A DNA stretch of 64,000 bases from Nothophaeocryptopus gaeumannii (lineage: Eukaryota > Ascomycota > Dothideomycetes > Mycosphaerellales > Mycosphaerellaceae), in NCBI GenBank assembly GCA_031771865.1, contig JASISA010000029.1:302565-366564 (forward strand). Direction: 5' to 3'. Shown one piece after another: positions 22,676 through 34,686 of the stretch. The translations under genes were made by a program, and so were the position numbers. Numbering within the stretch: the first letter of the stretch is position 1; every line of letters begins with the position of its first letter. The notes beneath the pieces are model-generated. The model was not told the DNA's origin. It saw only the letters and a program-made list of their open reading frames with translations, and did no database searches.

Positions 22676-25600
22676 CTACTCCTCATCTTGATCGTTATCC
22701 TCCGTTCCACTAGTAGTAATACTCAGCCCACTGACACTCGGCGCATCATTCCCCTTCTTAGACTTCGTGAGCTTCAGCACATTACTCCAATTCCTGCCAC
22801 TGCCACCTGCGCGGCTGGTCTCTTTATTCTCGCGACCGACGCTGGAGACGCTGGCGGAGAGGGAGCCATTCTCCTCGTCTTCTTCGGCGGGGATGGACGT
22901 CGGTGGGACGCTGGTGTCGAGCTTGCTCCTCTCGCGTTTAAACGTCGGGAGGGTGAATTTGTTTGAGCTGGACTTGCGCGAGAGTTTCTGCATGAAGCTT
23001 GCTTTGCCGGCTGAGGTGCCTCCAAGATATGGACTGGGCGCGGCATCCGAGTTGGTGTATGAGGGCGTACGGGCGAGATCGGGGGAGTTGCGGCCGGACT
23101 CGTGAGATTCGGTCGTCGTCATGCTACGAGTATCGCGAGTGTCCTTCGATTTCCGGCTGTTGGGCGGAGAAAGGTCATCGTAAGACTCTGCCTGAGTCAA
23201 GTTGGGTGTACCACTCGCTGAAGACGCGTTGTCCTTTGACTTGTCCTTCTTGCGTAGAGACATGCCGAGGAAGCTGAAGTCCTTCGCAGCGGGATTGAGC
23301 TTCGGCACGTCGTTGGCCGGTGCTTTCTCAGCTTTCTTCGAGCCAGGAGGTGGGCGAGATCCTATCGGGCCAAGGTGAGCTGCGGAGTTGGAGTCTAGAA
23401 AGTCCGAGTCCTCATCTTCCATGATATCGTCTGGCGGACCGCTGCCTCCGTATTGCGCCGACGGTCTTCTAGAAGGATACCGCGAGCCAAAAATACGTGA
23501 CTGCGATGGAACGGGAGCGTTCCAGCTTGATGCACTTCCAAATGCGAGAGGACTGCTTCTCGCGCCGCTGCCAGCATCGCTGGAAGGCCATGTGTCTACA
23601 CCCCAGCGACTGCTGTCGAATGAAGGCCGCGGAAGCTCGTTCGAATGCGTTGAGCCCGGCCGCGGAGAAGCTGGTCGCTTTCCGAATGAGGTGAAAGTAC
23701 TTGGCCAACCGCTTCCAACGTTCGAGCGACTGAACAAGCCGAGCGCTCTACTTCGACGAGAGACAGGCGGAGCTGAAAGGCCATCAAAGGCGCCATCATT
23801 TCCAAGTCCAGTGATCCCTGACCCGGAAATGCTACTGTTCCGCTTGCGTGATGCAGAGTCAATGCCGACCAGGCCTCCATCCTGGCGCGGCATTGAGCTG
23901 GCCTTGGCGAGCGCAGGACCTTCATCCGTTGAGGTGGTCTTCGTCCTAGGCTTGATACCAAGAATGCTGCTGAACCTGCTCCCTGCTCCGCTCCCACTTG
24001 CTGCACGGTTCGATCTGGTAGATCTGACCGACCGACGATCTGCACCGAACGCATTCTCAGGAGACCCAATGTGCAAATTCTGCTGACTAGAGTGCGGGCT
24101 GGCAAACACGCTCGGTGATCTACTACTTCCAGAGGCTGGCGATGCAGGACCGTTGTCTCTCGAAGGTGCAGGCATAGGACCAGGCAGACTCGGCAAGCCA
24201 GGTAATGTACCCAGACCAGGCAGGAACGTACCACGAGTTGACAACTTATTGTCACTGTCGCCAAACAGATCCGCGGGTAACAGTTCCGCTCCAGCTCCTG
24301 GGCTCATTGGTGCTCCTCCAGTCAGCTTCTCTCGATCTTCATCCGACATTGCAATCTCGTCTGTGGGGGCAGAAATAGTCATTCCGTTGTTGAAATTGAG
24401 GAAACTTCCACCTGGGAAGATGGAGGACGTGCTAGTCGTGCCAGATGCGAATGGGGCAGAGCTCATTGGAAAACTCGTAAGTCGTGGACTGTCAGATGAG
24501 CTGTGACCACTTTGTGCTCTGCGGCTCCTCTGGCTGTCTCCTCTTCGAAGAGGGCGCTCTTGGGTTGCTGGAGGGGATGCGTATTGTGCGGCTTCTTCTT
24601 GCCTCCTCCTTGTGCGCAGTGCATCGAGATAGTTCTGTTGTTCGGCTTGAAATCGCTTCGCAGTTTCGAGCTTCTGCACCGTCGCCGCATAAGCTTGCTG
24701 CATGCTCTGATAAGAGATGTCGAATAGTCTCTTGTCCTCCGCGTCTTGCTGAAGCTGTTGGACGAGATTTGGCTCGGTTTGAGCACCGTCGGGAGAGTCA
24801 TTCCTCATGGCTCGCTCCAGCTTCTTGATCTCAGTACTCTTCTCCTTGACCTGATCGTCCAAGGCCTTGATGACGGAAGCTTCCTCGACCTGACGTTCGC
24901 GGAGCGCTTCCTTTTCTTTCTCAGCCTTTTCAAGATAATCCGTCTTCGCCTGTCGGATGCGCTCGACATCCTTTCTCATCTCTTCAGCCTCGCGCTCCCA
25001 GCGCACCATATCCTGCTGCAGCTTCTCACGGTCCTGCTTCTTCTGCAGCAAGAGGCGCTCATGCTTCGTCCTATCGTTCTGGGCAGCAGTGTTCTGTCGC
25101 TCCAGCGTATTGACCTCCTTCTTCAAGTTGCGGCTTGCTCTTTCCTTCTCTGTGGCCTCCGCCTTCAACTCATCTCGCTCCTTGACCAAATCTTCCTTCT
25201 GCCGCGCCTCTTCCTCCTCTTCCTCTTTTGTCTGCTCTTCCGTCTCAGCTGTCTCGCGCCTAATCGCATCCAGCTTTTCGGTTAACAGCGTGACCGTCTC
25301 TGCACCCTCCGGCGGTTCCCCATCGTCGACCGACGGCACATGCCTTTCGAGATCCGCCGCACCTGGGAAGGATCGGCGTCCAGTCAAGCTTCTCCTAGGG
25401 ACTAAGCCAGTACTGCCTTCCCGTGTAAGAGGTACAGGCGTATCGGGGGAAGCAGGTGTTACATCCTTGAGTCCTCTGTGGGGTCGCACTCTCGGCGTGG
25501 ATGGAGGCGGTGCTTCGTGATCGGTCTCATGTCCATCTGCAGTGGTCACATAGAAGTCTTCCGACGATGCGAGTTTGGTGCGGAATCGTATGGGAGCGCT

Positions 25601-26157
25601 CTTGGAGCTGAACTCCATATGGTTGACCAATGCCACGCGAACGACGTAATGGCAGCCGGGCTGGAGCCCGGTGATATGCACAGCTGTCTCATGTATCTGT
25701 ATGGTATCGACCATGTTCCCATTCAGATATATCTCGAACTTGTGCTGGCTCTTATGCCTGTGTTTCTGCTTATCGGGGAGGCTCCAGTGGACAATAACGC
25801 CGTCGGCTTTTATGGTGTTGAGATCAATCAAGGGCGGCGATGGGATATCGAAACCGAGGAGGCCGGCGAGCTCTTCGAGAGGTTTGTTTACGACTTGGTA
25901 GGCTCGGTAGAAGAGCCTAGAGGAACAGTATCAGGACAGCCAGATGCTTGCGCAGAATGGGATGGAGCATACCATGACATTGCAATGAAAACAACGACGG
26001 GCTTGGAATAGAATGCGAAGGGGATGGCAAAGGTCTGCAGCATCGTGACCGCATGCGACAGCCAGACGCTGTCTGGTAGAGACAGGCGGCCATCACTCAT
26101 GTTTAGCGACTCAGCAAAGGCCAGAAGATGGGCTCGCTGCGGCTTCTGACCAGCCAT
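22676..26157 (-). CDS. Membrane-tethered fibronectin type III / coiled-coil protein
   Basis: Two exons, 25973-26157 and 22676-25916 (56-nt GT-AG intron, phase 2), give 1141 aa. Residues ~33-70 hold two hydrophobic segments separated by a short basic turn (HAVTMLQTFAIPFAFY; PVVVFIAMSWLFYRAY), so the N-terminus probably inserts in a membrane. A fibronectin type III domain follows (~91-178; VIVHWSLPD, ITGLQPGCHYVVRVALVN). Then ~275-490 is a long charged coiled coil (EEQTKEEEEEEARQKEDL; REKLQQDMVRWEREAEEM). The rest is a Ser/Pro-rich disordered tail. Proteins of this build are widespread in filamentous ascomycetes but uncharacterised; a scaffold or tether function is inference. Start ATG 26157 is the first in frame. 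A 179-codon hydrophobic antisense frame (24746-25285) is the shadow of the coiled coil. Confidence 0.87.
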
Positions 26158-26985
26158 AAGAAACGACTGACGACAGCATCTAGCCGTGTATCAAGCCAAA
26201 GATCCAAGAAAGAGCTGTACAGGTGGGAATGTGTGGTAATGGTAATGGTAATGGAGATGTCGTTCTCGTACTCTATTCCGAGTACTGTACAGGGTTTGAT
26301 AAACCGGCTAAGGCTAGAGTTTAGTCAGCGTGCCAAGGCCGAGGGCGCCTGCGAAGTCAAACTTGAATGCTTGTCTCTTGAACAGATGTCGCGGCAACAT
26401 GGACAATATAATGTCAATAGACCTCATCGTTGACTCACCCTCCCAGATCAGCATCAGCATCAGCACGCGTCGATGGCAACGTCCAACGTCCAACGTCCAG
26501 GAGCATAGCCGATATCCAGCGAAGCACCTCAAGACCCTCGATGTTCCTTTCAGCCTCAGGCAGAACTCGGCGATAGGGCAGATCTCGGAGCTTCCACCAT
26601 CATACCCATCCAGGTGCACCTTGCCATGTGTGAGCTCACCTCTTCACTTACTTCCTTCGCTTCCCTGCAACACTTTCAGCAAACTAGGACATACAGCCGC
26701 CTCTCTCTCGCCCTCTTTCCTGACACTCCCACGTACGCCTTAACACAAACGCCTCATACGCACTTTCTGCCCTGCATCTGACTCGAGCATCCGTCGCCTC
26801 CAGCCTTGCCCGCTGATCCAAGGATCCCACCATCGACATCCACTTGCAGCATATTGAGAGCCTTGCTACGAAGTCATTGCTAGGAGAGCAGGCACGGAAC
26901 TCGAAAGCCACTTCAGCATTTCGACAGAGCGCTGGGAGCCGGATACAGCTGCACAGCTGAGAGCAACGACCCTCCTCCGCCCATC
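26158..26985. other. Divergent promoter region, no gene seen
   Basis: About 830 bp between the fibronectin-III gene (minus) and the E2 gene (plus). It contains a (TAATGG)-like run at 26236-26255 and pyrimidine-rich leader sequence before 26986. No RNA gene recognised. Confidence 0.5.
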
Positions 26986-27661
26986 ATGGCGTCACCGGCT
27001 GCCCGCAGCAACACGAACTCGCCTGGCGGAGCGTCTAGTTCGGCACTCCTTCTCGGCAGACAGTTCAAACAGATGCAGACAGATAAGGACATACCAGGAA
27101 TAAGTTGCGGGCTTGTTGGGAGTAGCGTCTTCGAGTGGGAGATCATGCTCATGCTGAGCGACGAGCAAGACAATCTATACGGAGGTGAGTGAGGGAGTCA
27201 AGTATACATGCGGTATGCCTTGCCTATGGATATAGCGGTCAAGACAAGAGCGACACAAGGGTTGTCCGATGTCGCATCTATGCTAACTCTTTTGCTTGCT
27301 ACCAGGCGGCATATTCAGAGCCCGCATGACATTTCCCGAATCCTACCCTCACAGCCCACCCAAACTCAAGTTCGAGACGCCCATCTTCCACCCCAACGTC
27401 TACCCGAACGGCGAAGTCTGCATCTCGATCCTCCATCCGCCCGAAGAAGACCAGTACGGTTACGAATCTGCTGCGGAACGGTGGAGTCCTGTTCAAACGC
27501 CTGAGACGATACTGCTGTCAGTCATAAGTATGCTGAGTAGTCCGAATGACGAAAGTCCGGCGAATATTGAAGCAGGGAAGCTGTGGAGAGAAGACAAGAA
27601 GGAGTTCCGGAAGAAGGTTAAAAGATGTGTGAGGGACAGTCAGGAGAATGCTTGGGATTGA
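26986..27661 (+). CDS. Ubiquitin-conjugating enzyme E2, UBE2G1/Ubc15-Ubc7 type
   Basis: Two exons, 26986-27184 and 27306-27661 (121-nt GT-AG intron), give 184 aa. The UBC fold is complete: VFEWEIMLM, FPESYPHSPP, FHPNVYPNGEVCISILH with HPN at 95-97 and the catalytic cysteine at 105. The acidic insertion after the cysteine (HPPEEDQYGYESAAERW) is the hallmark of the Cdc34/Ubc7/UBE2G group, and DESPANIEAGKLWRED plus a Lys/Arg-rich C-terminal helix (FRKKVKRCVRDSQE) fit UBE2G1/fission yeast Ubc15 better than UBE2G2. These E2s work with RING E3 ligases in quality control and ER-associated degradation. The N-terminal ~20 residues are a Ser/Ala/Gly extension. ATG 26986 has strong context (ATCATGG). 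Confidence 0.93.
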
Positions 27662-28407
27662 ACGTTGGTCCAGCATACGTGCTTCGGGCTGATGGTGCTG
27701 CTTGGGTCAGCCGGTGGTGCTGTGTATACCAGTTGAGCATATGGGCTTGCATTGGGTATCTACGGATCAGTACCCCTCAATTTGAATGCCGTCAAGAACA
27801 TACACTGTTGACACTACTGACTGCGACTCTACTGCATCAGCCCCAGAGCCAGCCCCTGAATTACGACAAGTCGAATGTAGACAGCCAAATTCGGCAGTCC
27901 ACCTTCTCGACGTTTATTTCAAGCAAGGACCTCCTCGCGGTCACAACAGCAAGTCTCAGAGCGCAGCCATCGAAGCCCAAGGAGAGGGCGAGGCGAGGAG
28001 CAGCGGATTCTCCTGGAAGTCGGTCGAAACGTTGACAGTGCCCATAGGGAGACCAAACAAACCCTATTAAAATTCTTCATTCAAGTATGATGTGCCCCTT
28101 GGGCAAAATCCGAGCCCAGAGCTTCATGGGCGAGCTGTATCGGTCGAGAGCGATGATGCCCACTCATCTCTTGCTATTCGTCCACGGCTGGACTTGCCTG
28201 GCATCCCTTAAAACGGATCTCCATCAACCGGAGCAGCCCAAGCTGCCTTCTTCCGAACTTCAAGCATGTCAAGACCGACCTGGTTATTACCCATGATTTC
28301 TTGACGCAGTTCCCAAATATTCTCTCCCCAAACTTCTCCTTCGTCAACATCCCCCCAAACTCTTGAAACCCCACACCCTCTCACTGACGAGCATGAAGCA
28401 GCGTTGC
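27662..28407. other. Convergent intergenic region, no gene seen
   Basis: About 750 bp between the 3' ends of the E2 gene and the MYND gene. A 136-codon plus frame (27625-28035) crosses the end of the E2 gene and has no recognisable feature. Probably 3' UTRs. Confidence 0.5.
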
Positions 28408-28997
28408 TTACGACAACATCCTATCAACAACACGAAAATCCAATTTCTCACCATCTTCGCGAACGTAAGCCACATCCTCAGCAATGATCCTCGGCGGCAG
28501 TCCGAACCTCTCCGAAGCCGGGTTTGTGTCTATAATGAAGCAATTGACCTGACCGACGCTGGAGCCCATGATAGTTGTTGCGTTGCTGGCGTAGAAATCG
28601 GTCTCGGGAAAATATGGCGGTTCGATGAAGATTCTCAAAGGAGTGCCGAGCATGCGAGAGACGGGTGCTTCGATTATGTTCGTAGCGGTACCGGTTGTGA
28701 GGGATTTGGATGTTGAGTTGGGCGTGTGAGCTGATCTGAGAACTCTGGGATCGGAGATGGCTGTGTGGAGTTTTTGGATGCAGGTACTGCAGACGCAGGA
28801 GATTTGGTCCTGTTGTTCTTTGAGAGTTTGATGGGAATGCAAGCGGCCTTGTGATCTTTCCAGTGCTTGGTTTGACAGGGTTTGTCGCAGTATGCGGCCG
28901 TTTGACATCGACCGCATACCTGGAGGGGGTTGCCGTCTGGCCCTGGAGTTGTACCGCTGTGGAAGCAGGACTGATTGGACGTGCTGTTGACCGCCAT
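28408..28997 (-). CDS. MYND-type zinc-finger protein, reading frame broken
   Basis: ATG 28997 opens a 107-codon frame with a MYND-like finger (VCGRCQTAAYCDKPCQ, HWKDHKAAC, residues ~28-55). That frame ends at 28674. A second frame, shifted by 2 nt, runs 28917-28408 and reads like real protein (TPLRIFIEPPYFPETDF, VNCFIIDTNPASERFGLPP, VREDGEKLDFRVVDRMLS). I tested the GT/AG pairs between 28850 and 28690 and found no credible intron that joins the frames; the only in-phase choice uses a poor GTTCTC donor. So there is a frameshift (true or sequencing error) or a non-canonical intron near 28780-28850. The first zinc pair is also incomplete: CFHS replaces the usual CxxC. MYND proteins mediate protein-protein contacts, often in transcription or methylation complexes; function here unknown. 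Confidence 0.6.
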
Positions 28998-29224
28998 TCT
29001 CGAAGATCGAGTAATTTTCTTTGCGACTGCGTGCGCACTTGGATTATAATAGCAGAGACAGCCGAAGAGAGTGCGTTATGTACCAGCGAGCATGATTGCT
29101 ACTTTCCTCAGCCAGCACTTCGGTGGAACCTTCATGACTGTTCTTCCAAACGAACAAGCAAGATTCTTCATGTATACTCTGAGAACCAACCCTCATCCCA
29201 ATCTGCCACAGACAACTCGACAGC

Positions 29225-31208
29225 TCACTCCACAGTCTCATTCCCACTCTCATACTTATACTTATCCGCCTTTTGATGCATCCAATCAAACCTCCCATCC
29301 CCAACCCCTTGCACCTGCCTCCCTTCCCTCGCCTCTGCACAATACTTCCCAACATCCCCATAAGCCCTCACCATATCCTTGGGGAGATTTTCAAGAAGAT
29401 CGATCAAGTCCGCGCGATCTCCAGGATCGTACTGGATGCATTCTGCAATCCGATCTAAGAGAGTCTTTGAATACCGATTTCTTGTCGCTCGATCGAATTT
29501 GTGGACGGCGGGTCGTCCATCTTCGTACCAAAGTTGTTTCTCTCTGCCGTATCGGCGATTTTGAGCGAGTTCGTACATGACCATTCCGATGCCGTAGACC
29601 TAGTGATTCTCGCATGAGGAAGGATTTCTCTCTTGATGATGTGCTTGGTTTTGCGTGGACTTACGTTTGTGGCATGTGACATTTCCCAAATTTCTCGACC
29701 ATCAAGATATTTGAGTTGCTCGGGCGCGAAGTATGGGTATGTTCCTCCCCAGCCGACGTCTTGCGATGGGTTGTTGCGATTATCGTCGTGGGTCTCGAAA
29801 GCGTAGCCAAAATCGGCGAGGCGAGGTGTTGGATAGGAGGAGAAATACTTGGGGTTTGGCAGGTCGAGAAATATATTCTGTTCCTTGATATCTCCTGTAG
29901 TACTCTAGATTAGCGACAGAGGTGCTCGCGCAGGGAAGGTAAGCACTTACGATGAACGATTTCTCGCCACCCATTGTCTTCTGCTTGGTATGCACCCCAG
30001 AGCATGATCAAGCATGCCTGCGCGAGCTTTTCGAACACCATCCATAGGACTGGTTCTGGAATGGGAGCCTTGCCTGGGCCTGTGTGGAAGTCGAAGATGC
30101 TGTCGAGATCGCCATGCGGACAAAACTCCACGTACAGTCGTACTTGCTGGGTTGGGAGCTTTTGATTCCAGCCACGAATTCTTACGAAATGACTATTGTC
30201 CTCTTGTCGCCAGCATTTGTTCTGAAGAAGATACTCCAATGGTTGGCGGTTCTCTATATCACCCGGGTTATCCCAGACGAGGTCACTGATCCAGTCGGCA
30301 TCTTTGTATTCGAGCTCCTTGAAGACAAGTCTCTGCGAGAGCGAGGTTAGAGGCTCAAGGTTTTAAGTTAGTAGTGAACAGATTCTCTTACATCCTTTAG
30401 ATTTTCCTCGGAGTCGATGAAACCCCAGATCTCAGGGGCGGCCTGTCCACTTCTTCCAAACTCGTGTATAAGTATCCATCCACCGCCTTCGCCATCTCGG
30501 GGCTTCGCCATCTTGACCTTCACTCCTCTTTCGGCAGTGGCATCCGAGGCCGATCTGCATACGTTAGCACAGGCCCATTCTGACATTCGTTTATATCATT
30601 TGTGCGTTGACTCACCCAATTGAATGAAAGTTCATCTTCAAGATCAGATCAGAGACATTCTTTCGTTGGTCTTCCAATTCGCCCCAAGCATCCGAAACCC
30701 TTCGAATCTCTTGGTCAAACGTCTCGAAGGAAGGACCATGGGGCAGATCTCTTGCGTAGAGATATTTGAGCTTGAACATGTGGGGAAGTAATTGCCGCCA
30801 ATGCGCTATCAAGCTATCTTGAAGCTCACGGCATGTCTTCAATGTTTTTCTCTCGGCTCGAACTGTATCACTTCGCCCAGCCCAATCTGATTTGAAGAAT
30901 CGGTTAGAGACATCTTGCCAGACGGGTTGAAGTTCTGCCCGGACATTTGCGCTAGCAGCATCTGCGGTCTGGACGTTCTGGATGTATGAGGCGAAAAGTT
31001 GTCGGATGTGATCAGGGAGGCACTCCCAGTCTTCATGAATGTCTTCCGTTATTTCGTGTTCCAGACCTTCCATTACGTCGAGGTCCTCCTGCGTTTGCGC
31101 GCTTTTGATGATTGGTTGACGATCATTGTCATTATCGTCTCTCACATTCTTCTCCCACTCACTGAATATCGTCCAGGGATCCTTTTCGATGTCCATAGCA
31201 TTGTCCAT
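29225..31208 (-). CDS. Protein kinase with a long N-terminal extension
   Basis: Five exons, 30616-31208, 30392-30554, 29951-30332, 29665-29894, 29225-29599, all GT-AG introns of 56-65 nt, give 580 aa. Residues 1-~200 are a non-catalytic, acidic/aromatic region. The kinase part starts near 215: a poor glycine loop (FGRSGQAAPEIW), candidate ATP lysine K257 in LVFKELEY, a hinge LYVEFCPHGDLDSIF, the catalytic loop VHRDIKEQNIFLD (H379-R380-D381, K383, N386), DFG at 407-409, FAPEQ as the APE motif, and YGIGMVMYELAQNRRYG of the C-lobe. It resembles the many fungal-specific kinases with diverged N-lobes rather than a named yeast kinase. ATG 31208 has context AACATGG. Catalytic residues are intact, so activity is likely; substrate unknown. 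Confidence 0.85.
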
Positions 31209-31499
31209 GTTGGCGGGTGTTATCGAAACCACGGTATAGTGCGATGAGAGTGTGTAATGCTCGAGATGTCGAGGAAGCTGTACGCCGGATCCGGGTCGCT
31301 GACTGGAACCAGGCTTCTTTGTTCACACATGTGTTAAGGGATGAAATGAGTTTAGGGCAGACATTGTTGAGATGTGATCGATTTGATATCTACAACAAAA
31401 GAATTAAAGTTTCGCACCCTGGATATGCACATTACTGGTTGTTTCGGTTACATCAATCTCGGATCATCGTAAAGGTACTCCCACCAGTCATATCATCGT

Positions 31500-32114
31500 T
31501 TACTTGGAGCTTCCGCCAAACCAGGACGAGATGCCGCCTTTGGCCTTGGCCGCACCCTATCAGCAATTGTCAGCAATTGTCCATATTGTCGTACTGACTT
31601 CCGCCCATCATCCGCCATTGTCTTCATCACCTGCCCACTTATGTCCTTCCCTTCCCGGCGCACAAAACAGCTTATCACTTACATCAGTCACAGTCTGGTC
31701 AAACTTGTCAATCGCCTGGTTGGCATTCTTCTGAACATCCTTGCCCGTCTGGTCAAGCTTGCTCGCGGCGTCCTTGCGGTATTGCTCGAGCTTGTCGTCC
31801 ACCTTAGATGCCTCGTTCTTCGCATCGCGGTAAAGTGCGTTTACCTTGCTCTGGGCCTCCTGGCCGGCAGCCTCTGCGTTCTTCTTCGCTTCTTTGCCGG
31901 AGCCGGGGAGGTTGGACTTGACTTCGTTGGAGATCTTCGCGGCGTCGGCTATGGCAAGGCTCGATTAGAGGAGACGAGATGAAGCGGCATCGCGGACAGA
32001 CTCACCCTCAGCCTTCTTCTGGGCGACCTTTGGGTCACCGCCGGCTTGGTAGAAGTAGTAACCGGCACCTGCGAGCAGGGCGGCACCACCAAAGGTCACG
32101 ACTCTGTTGGACAT
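31500..32114 (-). CDS. Calcofluor-white-hypersensitivity-type small helical protein
   Basis: Three exons, 32006-32114, 31683-31948, 31500-31556 (introns 57 and 126 nt, GT-AG), give 143 aa with an unbroken frame. The N-terminus is a short hydrophobic helix (VVTFGGAALLAGAGYYFY) followed by GGDPKVAQ, a signature I associate with fungal proteins annotated as calcofluor white hypersensitive. The rest is an amphipathic, Lys/Ala/Asp/Gln-rich helix with repeated 11-mer-like periodicity (KKNAEAAGQEAQSKVNALY; KLDQTGKDVQKNANQAIDK), as in LEA/apolipoprotein-like proteins, and a GGISSWFGGSSK tail. It is probably a membrane-anchored stress or cell-wall integrity protein; the name is by resemblance, function is inference. 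It is divergent from the dysferlin-domain gene. Confidence 0.82.
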
Positions 32115-32555
32115 GTCTGCTTCGTCCTGGGTATGGTTTAGTCCTGAGATTGGAGTATGCGGTTCGAGCCAAGGATTAGGGTCGATGCGAGTGGTCGTAG
32201 ATTGGTTCAGGTACGAGCTCGTGATACTAGAGGTATAAGAGCGGTCGTGAAGAGGTGTCTTGCTTGTGCAGGATGATGACCGCGACTGCCAATGGGAGGC
32301 CTGCTGGCGTGCCTCGTGGTGCCCATCGCGCCTGCCACCGCAAGCAGCACGCTACGTCACTCTTACCTCGTCCCAGCTTAAGCACGGGCGTCCAATTTCG
32401 TGGAGAATCCTTGCAGGCCAAGCTTCGTTTGGACGCTCGAACGGGAAGGAGTGGGCCAGGTTTGGATGTGGACGAAGAGAAGGAAGACCTGATCTCTCAC
32501 ACAGGCTTCCACCGTGCATCATGTGCACTCTGCCAACACGGACAAGGGAGGGATA
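32115..32555. promoter_or_regulatory. Divergent promoter region
   Basis: About 440 bp between the ATG of the small helical protein (minus, 32114) and the ATG of the dysferlin-domain gene (plus, 32556). Both promoters must lie here. No specific element was recognised. Confidence 0.4.
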
Positions 32556-34686
32556 ATGTCTTTGCCAGCAGCCACAGCCACGGACACGCCCAAGAGCAGC
32601 GACGAGACGAAGCCCGCCGACCTAGAGCCACATCCCTCGCCGCCGCCGCCCTCGACGCGCAGGCAGCGCATCGCCTCTGTGGGCGAAGTGCTGTTCGGAC
32701 AGCGCACCACTCCATACGGCGACATCCTCAAGAACCCGATTACACTGCAAGACAGGTGATACCTACTCCTCCGTCCAGATGATTCATCCTTCACTTCTTC
32801 ACCATCCTTAGCATCTATACTCTACATGCGTACACACTATCTTGTTCATAATGTCTGAAACATCCTCCCTCCGTCGCATTCCCAGTCCCTGTCGGATCAA
32901 GGCAGAGCACCACATTGCCCTCGTCGACCACACCCAGTCCCGCGCACCTTCATACTTCAATCGCACGCCAGATGCTGAATTGAGTGACAGTGAAACGCCT
33001 GCTGCCACGCCCGGTCCCGGGTCCCTGTACAAGCGCTTGACGAACAACTCCACCGGCCTCAGGCAATCTGTTCGACAAGAGTATACCAAGCAAAAGTACG
33101 CCAAGTATGGGCAAGATCGATACCACACCGATGATCCCACGAAGCTGTCTGCTGAAGGGATCACGCCGCAGCCTGCTGATGCGGCCACCCCAGCACAGCG
33201 AGGTTATTTGGATCGAGCGCAGTCAAAACTGCAGTCAAAGGCGAAGGATGTGCTGAGGCGCAAAAGGACGCTTGGAAAGGGAGATGACAATGACACTGTA
33301 GTTGATGTCTTGTACCAGAATCAACGCGGCTTCTTCTTCTTCGGTGTACCCAGATACTCCTCAGCTTCTCTACTGCCCAGCGATCCCAAGCCATGGCAGA
33401 ATGGCCTCTTCAGAACGAGTGCAGTGGATATTCGCAACGCACAAGTACCGGATCCAAGCTGGGAATGGTCGTGGAAGAGCTGGTACGTCGACATGAGCCG
33501 AGATGTGGACGAGGAGGGTTGGGAGTACAGCTTTGCTTTTGTTGGTCGCGGAGCTGCTACTTTCGCGTGGCATGGCAACCACCCTTGGTTTCACAGCTTT
33601 GTGCGAAGAAGGCGTTGGCTGAGGATGAGACGAAGGAAGGACACCACACACAGGACGCAGGAGAAGGCTCATGAGCTCACAGCAGAGTATTTCACCATAC
33701 ATCCAAGAACGATGAGACCGGCGGGCAGTCCTACCGGCTCGAGCACTATCGTGCAGACGCTGGGCAGAGCGGAGCCGGAATTTGACGTCGAGAAGATGGA
33801 CATCCTTAGCATTGGCGACCTCTTCTCAGCCCTTCGCCGTTCCAAAGTCGACAGAGAAAAGATCGTGGCCGTGAGAAAGTTTACTGATAGCGGCGGAGAA
33901 GAACTCCACTATCTGAGCGACCGCATGGAAGAAGTGATGAGGTTGCTCATATTTCAGTCATCACGGAGGCAACTACTCGACGATCTCGTCTCGCGACACC
34001 AGCAGCTTCGTCAGGAGCAGAATGAGCTGGAGCTTCATCAACATGACGATGATCCTCACAAGCAGGAGGACCATGACAGGAGAGCTCGACACGCGGCGAA
34101 TCTACACAAGGCAATCCATGCAGCAGACCAGCAGGTCAAGAAGCTTGAGTACTGGTCGGACATCAAGGATATGACCGATTCCACCGCGGCAGTTGAGGAC
34201 GGGGAGGCACACAACCAGCCCAGCTTCTTGAACAAGCAGTCTGCGAGCGAAGGAGCACCCGCGCTGCTCAGCCAGGCCGAGAACGCCAGCCAGAAGAGTA
34301 GCACCTGGTTCGACACGGAGTCGAAAACGACGAAGAACTCTAAAGACAAGCAGAGCAGCCACGAAGGCGATCCAGAAGCCAACAACTTCGAGACAGCTCC
34401 TGAAGCTCAAGACACTGCCTCGCAGGTCAGTGGGAAGAGCAAGTCATCAAAAGCCAAGGGCAAGGCTCCTGCTATTGGCCTGGACGGTGTTGACGAGGCA
34501 ACAGAGATTGAGGCTGAGGCAGAAGAGGCTAGAGATGCGGTCGAAGAACAACTGGTGGCTGCTACCGCAGGTTCACGCGGAAACGGTGATCGGCGAAGTG
34601 TGCAGATTATGGATCCGATCGCGCTCGATCCTATCAGTGAGAATGAGCTCTTACGCGACGGCCACGGCCGTACACAGGCTGACTAG
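32556..34686 (+). CDS. Dysferlin-domain (DysF) peroxin-like protein, mug65/Pex24-30 family
   Basis: Two exons, 32556-32755 and 32886-34686, give 666 aa. The 130-nt intron ends at TTCCCAG and restores the frame as LQDSPCRIKAEHH. Residues ~205-315 carry the DysF domain: VLYQNQRGFFFFGVPRYSS, VPDPSWEWSWKSWYVDMS, DVDEEGWEYSFAF, HPWFHSFVRRRRWLR; the WxW...DEEGW...W pattern is diagnostic. In yeasts such proteins (Pex30-32, Spo73; fission yeast Mug65) act at ER-peroxisome or prospore membranes. The N-terminus has YGDILKNPITLQD, a conserved lead-in. No strong transmembrane helix is visible. A coiled coil (~435-500) with a His-rich patch and a Ser/Lys-rich acidic tail follow. Domain firm; membrane system inferred. 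Confidence 0.88.

Noticed and set aside
24746..25285. 179-codon plus-strand frame rich in Leu, looks like a membrane protein
   Set aside because: It is exactly antisense to the charged coiled coil of the fibronectin-III protein; Glu/Lys/Gln codons read as Leu/Phe/Ser on the other strand.
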